From NCBI GenBank assembly GCA_007134625.1, contig SLKL01000056.1:1-5165 (forward strand): 5,165 nucleotides of DNA, read 5' to 3'. The notes beneath the pieces are model-generated. The model was not told the DNA's origin, ran no database searches, and was given only the letters and a program-made list of their open reading frames with translations. This document shows positions 1 through 5,165 of this stretch, piece after piece; positions within the stretch are counted from its first letter, which is position 1, and the number at the start of each line of letters is the position of its first letter. Source of the stretch: Saprospiraceae bacterium. Lineage in GTDB: Bacteria; Bacteroidota; Bacteroidia; Chitinophagales; Saprospiraceae. Both the position numbers and the translations under genes were made by a program.

Positions 1-177
1 AAAATAAAAAAATACCTCACAGACCTAAAACTCGGCAGAAACCAAAAAGAGAAAGTTCTTGTACTGACTCAAGATAACAAAATAGCATGGGTCATCGGTC
101 ACAGGGGCGATGAACGCTTTGCCTCAGATTATGGAAAAAGTGATGAGGGCATTGTACTGCATTGGAAACCGAAGTGA
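1..177 (+). CDS. tilS: tRNA(Ile)-lysidine synthetase TilS, C-terminal end only (5' part outside the window)
   Basis: An open frame enters at base 1 and ends at TGA (175-177), giving 58 residues. The segment resembles the C-terminal substrate-binding domain of TilS: a Lys-Lys-Tyr-Leu-Thr-Asp-Leu-Lys start, then a Lys-Glu-Lys-Val-Leu-Val-Leu stretch, then Lys-Ile-Ala-Trp-Val-Ile-Gly-His-Arg-Gly-Asp-Glu-Arg-Phe. The last part is the 'W-V-x-G-x-R-x-D-x-R-F' signature seen near the end of many TilS proteins. TilS is the cytoplasmic ATP-dependent enzyme that converts C34 of the AUA-reading tRNA(Ile) anticodon to lysidine. The N-terminal PP-loop ATPase domain with its Ser-Gly-Gly-x-Asp-Ser motif lies outside the window, so the call rests on this tail alone. 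The gene converges on lptD with a 285-bp gap. I see no clear hairpin-plus-T-run terminator after the stop. Confidence 0.82.
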   Translation, partial: KIKKYLTDLKLGRNQKEKVLVLTQDNKIAWVIGHRGDERFASDYGKSDEGIVLHWKPK

Positions 178-219
178 TGGTTTTGAGGGGGGGAGAAATG
201 CTGTGTGAGAGAACTTTTA

Positions 220-254
220 AAAATTACGAATTGAGAATTACGAATTAGGAATTG
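220..254. repeat. Left arm of heptanucleotide inverted repeat (five degenerate copies of CGAATTA)
   Basis: Five consecutive 7-base units (220-226, 227-233, 234-240, 241-247, 248-254) are variants of CGAATTA, each differing from it at two positions or fewer. The unit is the reverse complement of the TAATTCG unit in the right arm at 427-461. Aligning the arms unit by unit gives about 27 of 35 identical positions, so a transcript crossing the region could form a long imperfect stem. The arms enclose about 172 bases. Heptanucleotide tandem repeats between genes are well known in cyanobacteria (STRR sequences). My impression is that similar AATTACG-type repeats occur in Bacteroidota intergenic regions, but I could not check this. 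Confidence 0.75.
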
Positions 255-339
255 AATCCAACGAGGGTGATATAATAATCCTTGAAAATCACGAATACAA
301 GGTGGAATGAAACAACAAAAATTTATTTTAGCCCTCCAA

Positions 340-401
340 CTTGTACCTCAACCTTGAACTTCACATCTTGAATCTTGAAACTCGTATCTCGTCTCGTCAA
401 T
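340..401. repeat. Degenerate heptad-phased tract (CTTGAAT / CTCGTNT-like units)
   Basis: Between the two arms the sequence keeps a rough 7-base rhythm. Units at 353-359, 367-373 and 374-380 are all CTTGAA plus one base; 381-387 and 388-394 are CTCGT-like; 340-346 (CTTGTAC) is a related unit one base out of phase. The tract blends into the TAATTCG arm after an irregular spacer at 402-426. It looks like the same kind of element with a diverged unit. On the minus strand it gives short spurious reading frames. No protein function is supported. The remaining part of the gap (255-339) shows no heptad pattern and I see nothing else in it. Confidence 0.55.
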
Positions 402-423
402 CCATTCCATGTCTTTACGAGAC
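391..423. repeat. Perfect 7-bp inverted repeat (possible hairpin) inside the heptad element
   Basis: GTCTCGT at 391-397 is the exact reverse complement of ACGAGAC at 417-423, with a 19-base loop. It lies just before the right heptad arm. The stem could nucleate folding of either convergent read-through transcript, but neither strand has a T-run after it, so it does not look like a normal intrinsic terminator. A 7-bp match in a low-complexity tract may be by chance. Confidence 0.4.
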
Positions 424-426
424 AAG

Positions 427-461
427 TAATTCGTATCTCGTAATTCGTAATTCGTAATTCC
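427..461. repeat. Right arm of heptanucleotide inverted repeat (five copies of TAATTCG)
   Basis: Five in-phase 7-base units occupy 427-433, 434-440, 441-447, 448-454 and 455-461. Three are exactly TAATTCG, one is TATCTCG and the last is TAATTCC. This is the cleanest part of the element and is the inverted partner of the arm at 220-254. It ends one base before the lptD stop codon (TGA on the minus strand, 463-465), so it lies in the immediate 3' untranslated region of lptD. It could protect or destabilise the lptD mRNA end, or it may simply be a neutral repeat that expanded by slippage. Confidence 0.8.
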
Positions 462-462
462 A

Positions 463-3078
463 TCAAAACCCCGTAAATCCATCCACTCTACTCTTGCGAT
501 AAGGCACATTGATAAAGTCTAAAGTTCCCGGCTTAACGGAAATGGTGAATTGATAAGTACCTCTTCGCGGTTGCCAGCTCAGATTCATTTGCCAACAGTG
601 GAGGTCTCTGCTGATGCCAAAATCAGGATAAGTCATTCTTTGTTGAGTGAAGTTGTAATCAATATTGGTAAAAGTTAGGCCCCAGTTCTCTGAAAGTGGC
701 ACCCTTCCCCTGAGGCTAATAAAATGCGAGCGGACATTCAAATTCCCATCCGGATTATCGGGTCGGAGGTCAAAGTCTATGGTGTGATTAATGGATAAGT
801 TTCTAAACATATCAAAAACGCTACTACCCTCGTGAGCATCATCAATAAAAGGGAGCATCTGCAGGATCCGATCTACTGTCAGGGAGGTATTTATTCTCAG
901 ATTTGCCATTACAAAACGTAGTGGTTTACCCTCTTCATCCCAGTAAAACTTATTCACCCGTTGCCCCTCATCATTCAGGGCATAAAAGTCATACATCACC
1001 CCAAGGGTAATGGTTGAAAGTCCTCTAAATGCACGCGTAGTACCACTCATCCTTACCATACTCCAATTCAAGGAATCGCGATTGAAATCATAATTACCGC
1101 TGATATTAAAATTACTAATAAGCGTAACGTCTTTTTCAGTTGAGTCTCTTCTGGAAAAAAACTTGGCCTGAACGGTATTCCCGATACTGTAATTCATCAA
1201 CATCTGAGGTCCTCCTGTGGGTGGCCCCCCAAAAATACCATCCCTGAAAATGGAATACTGTAGGGTATCTCTTTTTCCCCTGTTATCAATAATGGGCAAA
1301 TCCTCGAAATACCCAAGGGAGGCTCTTGTGTAATCCGGGGTATAACTCAGACCGATATTGGGCTTAACTACGTGCCGTATCCCCCTAATAAAACCACGAT
1401 CAAACCGCGCTGTACCAAATATCTGTGTATTCAAATTCAATGCCCCCCGAATGGTTCTGTAGGACTCGAAGCCACGCCTATCCACCTCATTTATGCTACC
1501 AAAACTAAGTGTATCCCGCTGGAGAAAAAACTCACTGCTATCAGGACTAAAAATGGTATCCACCCTAATATCCAAGTCTTCATCAAACCTCTGTTCTAAG
1601 GTTTTAACATACCACACCTCATTATAATCAACCGAGGGAGTAAGGTTAAAATAGCGCGCTACCCGAAATACAGCATTAGACGAAGCGGTATGCCTTAAAC
1701 CCATTCTTGATGACTCAAAAAATTCCGGTGATAGAAAAAGAGAATCGGGACTTTGGAACCTGTTCTGATAATTGGCGCTATATCTAAAACTGATTTTTTC
1801 ATACCATTGCTCAGGACCAGTCCTTTGCTGTCGTTTAAATGGAAAAATCTGGTTCATCTGAAAGTTGACATTGGGGAAGGAGACATTCATCTGTCTAGTC
1901 TGTGTATTCTGCGAATGTGAGAATGTAGCACTCAAACGGAATGGCCTGCCTGGAAAAGACTGAGAAAAGGAAAAATTCGAGCTCAATTGATTATTAAATA
2001 CATTGTCGTAATCATTGAAATTCAAATTTCTAAACTGATTGGTCTCAATATTGATACTTCCTCCAAAAGTTCTTGTTGGGTGTGCCCGGGCATCCTGACG
2101 GTGACTCAGGTTAATCCTAAAAGATCTGTTAACCAGAATATCTGTACTTTCCTGTGCTTCCTCTTTGAAAACAGAGTATCCAAGATTAAGCGTACCGTTG
2201 TATTTGTATCTTTTGTTATATCTGAGGTTTCCTCCGAGTGACCAGGACCCACGCATATAAATACTCCCCAATATTTCAGCATCCATATAATCACTAATCG
2301 GGATATAGTAACCAACATTACTCAACCCATATCCCCATCTTGGCGAAAACTCAAAGTCATTGGGAAATATTAATCCGGCCTTTTTACTTTCAATCAGAGG
2401 GAAAAAGCCAAATGGCAACCATAGCGGAGTAGGCACACCTGCAATCTCAAGGTTCGAGGGTCCAATAACTGCAAGCTCTCCGGGAATTACCTTTTGTTTG
2501 CTCGATCTTATTCCAAAGTGAGGATGGGCATGATCACAGGTAGTAAATAATGCATCTTGTTGGTAAATTACAAAATCCGATTCATTTTCACTGTCCTCCT
2601 GACCAATAAACTTAGTTCTCTTACCGTGGATATTGAGATCTCCCTGTCGCGTGAACGCACCTTCTACCCTACCTTTTCTCGTTACAAAATTGTAGCTGAT
2701 TTCATTGGCGTAATAGGTCTGATTGCCCTCCTGAAAAACCGGAAAACCATCTAATTCTCCATCTTCATTAGGATACGGCTGAGCAAAAGCGAGATTGCGA
2801 TTGAGATCGATAAAAATGTAATCTGCATCCAATATCAAATCCTGATATTTGATCTGTGCGGCACCATACAAATGAAAAATCCCGGCTCTGTTATCATAAA
2901 CTTTGCTGTCCCTTGCCATATAGGCAACAGGATCACCGGGACCCTGAGGAGAAAAAGGCACAACACCGGAAATTGCAGCAGATTCAGCAGGCGCCAATGT
3001 ATCTCTTTCCTGAATTTGGGCGTTAATTAGGTCCGGAAGAAATGCAACAAATAGTATGGTCAGAAAAAAAAATCTCAA
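463..3078 (-). CDS. lptD: LPS-assembly protein LptD (outer-membrane LPS translocon), Bacteroidota type
   Basis: LptD, with the lipoprotein LptE, forms the outer-membrane pore that inserts lipopolysaccharide into the outer leaflet. The 871 residues fit Bacteroidota LptD proteins. Residues 1-20 are a signal peptide (Arg2, hydrophobic core, probable cut after Ala20). An OstA-like periplasmic domain follows at roughly 50-180. The junction at 179-239 is diagnostic: Thr-Thr-Cys-Asp-His-x-His-Pro-His-Phe-Gly, then Pro-Thr-Pro-Leu-Trp-Leu-Pro-Phe-Gly-Phe-Phe-Pro and Lys-Ala-Gly-Leu-Ile-Phe-Pro. The rest is barrel-like, with alternating strands, many aromatics and a terminal Phe871. The only cysteines are Cys181 and Cys828, placed like Cys173 and Cys725 of E. 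coli LptD. No ATG is available at the 5' end: an in-frame TGA lies at 3085-3087, so TTG at 3076-3078 is taken as the start, without a strong ribosome binding site. Codons 3-5 form a nine-T tract. The gene is divergent from the amidase gene. Confidence 0.92.
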   Translation of the reverse strand: MRFFFLTILFVAFLPDLINAQIQERDTLAPAESAAISGVVPFSPQGPGDPVAYMARDSKVYDNRAGIFHLYGAAQIKYQDLILDADYIFIDLNRNLAFAQPYPNEDGELDGFPVFQEGNQTYYANEISYNFVTRKGRVEGAFTRQGDLNIHGKRTKFIGQEDSENESDFVIYQQDALFTTCDHAHPHFGIRSSKQKVIPGELAVIGPSNLEIAGVPTPLWLPFGFFPLIESKKAGLIFPNDFEFSPRWGYGLSNVGYYIPISDYMDAEILGSIYMRGSWSLGGNLRYNKRYKYNGTLNLGYSVFKEEAQESTDILVNRSFRINLSHRQDARAHPTRTFGGSINIETNQFRNLNFNDYDNVFNNQLSSNFSFSQSFPGRPFRLSATFSHSQNTQTRQMNVSFPNVNFQMNQIFPFKRQQRTGPEQWYEKISFRYSANYQNRFQSPDSLFLSPEFFESSRMGLRHTASSNAVFRVARYFNLTPSVDYNEVWYVKTLEQRFDEDLDIRVDTIFSPDSSEFFLQRDTLSFGSINEVDRRGFESYRTIRGALNLNTQIFGTARFDRGFIRGIRHVVKPNIGLSYTPDYTRASLGYFEDLPIIDNRGKRDTLQYSIFRDGIFGGPPTGGPQMLMNYSIGNTVQAKFFSRRDSTEKDVTLISNFNISGNYDFNRDSLNWSMVRMSGTTRAFRGLSTITLGVMYDFYALNDEGQRVNKFYWDEEGKPLRFVMANLRINTSLTVDRILQMLPFIDDAHEGSSVFDMFRNLSINHTIDFDLRPDNPDGNLNVRSHFISLRGRVPLSENWGLTFTNIDYNFTQQRMTYPDFGISRDLHCWQMNLSWQPRRGTYQFTISVKPGTLDFINVPYRKSRVDGFTGF

Positions 3079-3174
3079 AAACTTTCAACTTTATGTACCC
3101 GTTCTTGAAAAAACACGTACCTTTATATTAAAATTATTTTTAATGTGTAAAATCACTATAAAACAGCTCAAAAC
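3079..3174. promoter_or_regulatory. Divergent lptD/amidase intergenic control region with AT-rich dyad
   Basis: These 96 bp must contain the promoters of both flanking genes, unless either gene is transcribed from further away. A perfect dyad lies near the middle: ATTAAAA at 3127-3133 and TTTTAAT at 3138-3144 around a 4-base centre. Partial matches to the Bacteroidota -7 element (TANNTTTG) are TACCTTTA at 3118-3125 on the plus strand and TAATTTTA at 3129-3136 on the minus strand. Neither has a well-spaced TTTG -33 element, so exact promoters cannot be assigned. The stretch before the amidase ATG is A-rich with no Shine-Dalgarno sequence, as is common in this phylum. Confidence 0.4.
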
Positions 3175-4455
3175 ATGAATACTAAAACATTAATATTAAT
3201 CCTAACGGCTTTTTTATTAACTGCAAAAATACCGGTTTTAGCTGATGCACCAAGTAATTTTGTCAGTAAAAACGACTTTTCTTTTGAAGTCGCTGCCATG
3301 GAAACCCTTCTTACGCCGCAACTCATGGAAGAATTGTCTGGAATAAAAAGTAATGGAAACCCCGTAAAGACCATCGTTATTGATCCAGGCCACGGAGGCA
3401 GAGACCCCGGCGGAGTCGGCAGAATAACTAAAGAAAAAGATATCGTATTGTCCATTGGATTAATTTTAGAGGAATTGATTAAAAGGCATTTTCCGGATGT
3501 CAATGTCCTAATGACAAGACGTGAGGACGTTTTTATACCCCTTCATGAGAGGGCGACCATCGCCAATAAGGGGAGAGCGGATTTATTTATCAGTATTCAT
3601 TGTAATGTAGCTCCAAATCGCCCCAATGTTACAGGAACAGAAACTTTTGTTCTTGGTCTGCACCGTGCGCAGGAAAATCTTGAGGTTGCCAAAAGGGAGA
3701 ATGCCGTAATTGCATTAGAGGAGGACTTTGAAGAGAACTACGGTGGTTACGACCCCAATTCCCCTGAGGGACATATTATTTTCTCTGCCTATCAGAATGC
3801 CTATCTGGGTCACTCCATTCGATTCGCATCACTCGTAGAGCAGGAATTTGAAAATACTGCAAACAGACACAGTCGAGGTGTTAAGCAAGCAGGTTTCCTG
3901 GTATTGAGACAAGCCACTATGCCAAGCGTTCTGGTTGAAGCCGGCTTTTTAAGTAATGCCGAGGAGGAAAGGTACTTAAACAGTCTGGAGGGGCAAAGAG
4001 ATATTGCGCTTTCCATCTTAAGAGCCGTGCAGCAATACCTGAGAGATTGGGGCTATGAACCAACTGCTGTCCCGGTAGCAAGAGCCTCTGCTCAAGATGC
4101 AACAGCAGAAATTCACTCTGCTGATATCGCAGAGAAAATAGAAGATACTACCCCACCAGTTAAAGAAGAAAGACCAAGACCGGCACTCGTAAAAGATGCT
4201 TTTTACAGTGTTCAATTACTGAGTTCATCATCAGAAATAGATACAGATGCCATGCAGCCCGTTAACAAACACCACTTTTTTACGCTGAATGAAAACGGAA
4301 TTAACCGACTTGCCAACGGGAAATTTTCCCGCTATGAAGATGCTGTAAGTCAAAGAGAAGCACTGAGGGAATCAGGCTTTGGCGATGCCTTTATTATAGG
4401 GATTATAGACAATGAGAGGGTTCCAATTTCGGAGATGTTGAGTTCTCAGCCTTAG
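3175..4455 (+). CDS. N-acetylmuramoyl-L-alanine amidase (Amidase_3, zinc-dependent) with C-terminal SPOR-like domain
   Basis: This 426-residue exported enzyme should cut the amide bond between N-acetylmuramic acid and L-alanine in peptidoglycan, in the manner of AmiA/B/C at daughter-cell separation. A signal peptide covers about 1-25 (Lys4, hydrophobic core, Ala-Asp-Ala). The Amidase_3 domain spans about 65-290. Expected zinc ligands are His73 (Asp-Pro-Gly-His-Gly-Gly), Glu87 (Lys-Glu-Lys-Asp) and His142 (Ser-Ile-His-Cys-Asn). The catalytic Glu is Glu255 (Val-Leu-Val-Glu-Ala-Gly-Phe), and the Arg-Gly-Val-Lys-Gln-Ala-Gly-Phe motif (234-241) is intact. An acidic, Tyr-rich insertion lies at about 175-215. 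A low-complexity linker (about 295-338) leads to a SPOR-like module at about 342-417, with Phe-Tyr-Ser-Val-Gln-Leu, Gly-Lys-Phe-Ser-Arg-Tyr-Glu-Asp-Ala and Gly-Phe-Gly-Asp-Ala-Phe-Ile. SPOR domains bind glycan strands lacking stem peptides at septa. The ATG at 3175 begins the signal peptide directly. The family (AmiC-like) is sure; the exact symbol is not. Confidence 0.93.
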   Translation: MNTKTLILILTAFLLTAKIPVLADAPSNFVSKNDFSFEVAAMETLLTPQLMEELSGIKSNGNPVKTIVIDPGHGGRDPGGVGRITKEKDIVLSIGLILEELIKRHFPDVNVLMTRREDVFIPLHERATIANKGRADLFISIHCNVAPNRPNVTGTETFVLGLHRAQENLEVAKRENAVIALEEDFEENYGGYDPNSPEGHIIFSAYQNAYLGHSIRFASLVEQEFENTANRHSRGVKQAGFLVLRQATMPSVLVEAGFLSNAEEERYLNSLEGQRDIALSILRAVQQYLRDWGYEPTAVPVARASAQDATAEIHSADIAEKIEDTTPPVKEERPRPALVKDAFYSVQLLSSSSEIDTDAMQPVNKHHFFTLNENGINRLANGKFSRYEDAVSQREALRESGFGDAFIIGIIDNERVPISEMLSSQP

Positions 4456-4481
4456 TATTTTTTAAATTTGAGGAATAACAA

Positions 4482-5165
4482 TCACCTCACCAAAACCACT
4501 TCCCCCACTCTATCTACAACCTCACCATCAGAAAAGGTCAGCCGCAACTGAAAAACATATACCCCGGCAGGGAGCGGTTCGCTATTGTATATTCCATCCC
4601 AGCTTATGGATGTTCCCTTTTGCTCATATACTTTAGCACCCCAACGGTTGTATATCTGCACTTCCAATTCTACTGATTCAGTGGCAGTATAGACTGTCCA
4701 CTCATCGTTGACTCCGTCATTATTGGGTGAAAAAGCATTGGGGATATACACTCGACGTGATGGGCAATCTTCTATCCACTTTTCCGCTGTTACTCCACAT
4801 GATGCCAGCGTAAGTGCTTCAAAGCTATATAGCCCACCCTCTGTTATGCGGATTTCACTGCCCATATCCCCTGTATTCCAGAAAATCTGTTGCAGCTGCT
4901 CCTGTGGACTCGCTCTCAGCACAATCTCATCTCCTTCACAAACTCTATCAGCACCAATGATTGCAGCCTCCGGAATGACCTCATGCTCCAAGCTTACGAA
5001 TAAAAGTGTATCACATCCCATCGCTGAGGATATAACAAACTCGTATTCTCCCTCCACTGAAAGAAACTCCCCTTCTATTTCTATGCTTTCGCCCGGGCAA
5101 ATCCTCACAGTTTCTCTTCGCTCTATATCCTCAGACCAATCTACCACTATACTCAAAAGTGTATC
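4482..5165 (-). CDS. Secreted/surface protein with gliding motility-associated (CHU_C, type B T9SS) C-terminal domain; N-terminal part outside the window
   Basis: The frame is open from the right edge to TGA at 4482-4484, giving 228 residues of a longer protein. The last ~90 residues match the CHU_C / gliding motility-associated C-terminal domain, with Tyr-Ile-Pro-Asn-Ala-Phe-Ser-Pro-Asn-Asn-Asp-Gly-Val-Asn-Asp at 140-154, Asn-Arg-Trp-Gly at 173-176, Trp-Asp-Gly at 189-191 and Pro-Ala-Gly-Val-Tyr at 199-203. This domain is known as a type B sorting signal for the type IX secretion system. Upstream, residues about 63-134 resemble an Ig/PKD-like module with paired cysteines (76, 123, 134). Residues 1-60 belong to a 'Cys-Pro-Gly-Glu ... 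Gly-Cys-Asp-Thr-Leu-Leu' repeat; Asp-Thr-Leu-Leu recurs at 1-4 and 52-55, a 51-residue period. The molecule is probably a modular adhesin or other extracellular protein, with ligand unknown. The gene converges on the amidase gene with a 26-bp gap. The TTG at 5154-5156 is an internal Leu codon, not a start. Confidence 0.88.
   Translation of the reverse strand, partial: DTLLSIVVDWSEDIERRETVRICPGESIEIEGEFLSVEGEYEFVISSAMGCDTLLFVSLEHEVIPEAAIIGADRVCEGDEIVLRASPQEQLQQIFWNTGDMGSEIRITEGGLYSFEALTLASCGVTAEKWIEDCPSRRVYIPNAFSPNNDGVNDEWTVYTATESVELEVQIYNRWGAKVYEQKGTSISWDGIYNSEPLPAGVYVFQLRLTFSDGEVVDRVGEVVLVR

Noticed and set aside
178..219. Intrinsic terminator directly after tilS
   Set aside because: A G-run (187-193) follows the stop codon, but there is no matching C-rich arm and no T-run.
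348..410. A 20-codon ATG-started frame on the minus strand within the heptad tract
   Set aside because: The frame lies inside degenerate 7-base repeats, which give open frames as a side effect of their composition. It is very short and has no ribosome binding site or recognisable protein feature.
220..461. CRISPR array or insertion sequence in the non-coding gap
   Set aside because: The units are 7-base tandem copies without unique spacers of regular length. There is no transposase frame and no clear target-site duplication.
1372..2754. Several open stretches of 65-84 codons in other frames inside lptD
   Set aside because: They are fully contained in the well-supported lptD gene, their products have no family features, and they look like composition shadows.
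3168..4215. Minus-strand open stretches across the amidase gene, the longest 111 codons
   Set aside because: They are antisense to a gene with all catalytic motifs intact, and none has protein-like features or a plausible start context.
4469..4489. Hairpin TGAGG/CCTCA between the convergent amidase and surface-protein genes as a terminator
   Set aside because: The stem is only 5 bp with an 11-base loop and no T-run follows on the plus strand. It also overlaps the last codons of the minus-strand gene. It is too weak to call, although some termination must occur near here.
5154..5156. TTG as the start codon of the surface protein
   Set aside because: The frame stays open to the edge, and the codons before it (Asp-Thr-Leu) belong to a repeat unit found again 51 residues later. 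There is also no signal peptide after the TTG.

Overview
The window looks like a chromosomal segment from a member of the Bacteroidota. Four independent signs agree: an LptD of the Bacteroidota type, an Amidase_3 enzyme with the SPOR-like tail usual in that phylum, a C-terminal 'gliding motility-associated' (CHU_C, type B) sorting domain of the type IX secretion system, and genes without clear Shine-Dalgarno sequences. The class cannot be fixed from the sequence; Cytophagia- or Saprospiria-like bacteria are a guess.

Layout from left to right. Bases 1-177 (+) hold the last 58 codons of a gene whose C-terminus matches tRNA(Ile)-lysidine synthetase (TilS). Bases 178-462 are non-coding and separate two convergent genes. 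This gap carries a degenerate heptanucleotide repeat with inverted arms at 220-254 and 427-461; the right arm ends one base from the lptD stop codon. Bases 463-3078 (-) encode an 871-residue outer-membrane LptD, starting at TTG. A 96-bp AT-rich divergent intergenic region (3079-3174) follows. Bases 3175-4455 (+) encode an exported N-acetylmuramoyl-L-alanine amidase with a C-terminal SPOR-like domain. After a 26-bp convergent gap, 4482-5165 (-) holds the C-terminal 228 codons of a large, probably secreted or surface-attached protein that runs off the right edge.

The common theme is the cell envelope. LptD inserts lipopolysaccharide into the outer membrane, the amidase remodels peptidoglycan (probably at division sites), and the partial protein is probably exported through the type IX machinery. 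The divergent lptD/amidase pair shares one short control region, so joint regulation is plausible but not shown. TilS is an unrelated housekeeping gene.

I see no defence system, mobile-element gene, CRISPR array, tRNA or rRNA. The points most worth a second look are the heptad repeat element, the fact that LptD has only two cysteines, placed where one interdomain disulfide could form, and the TTG start of lptD followed directly by a nine-T tract in the signal-peptide codons. None of these amounts to a demonstrated new system.
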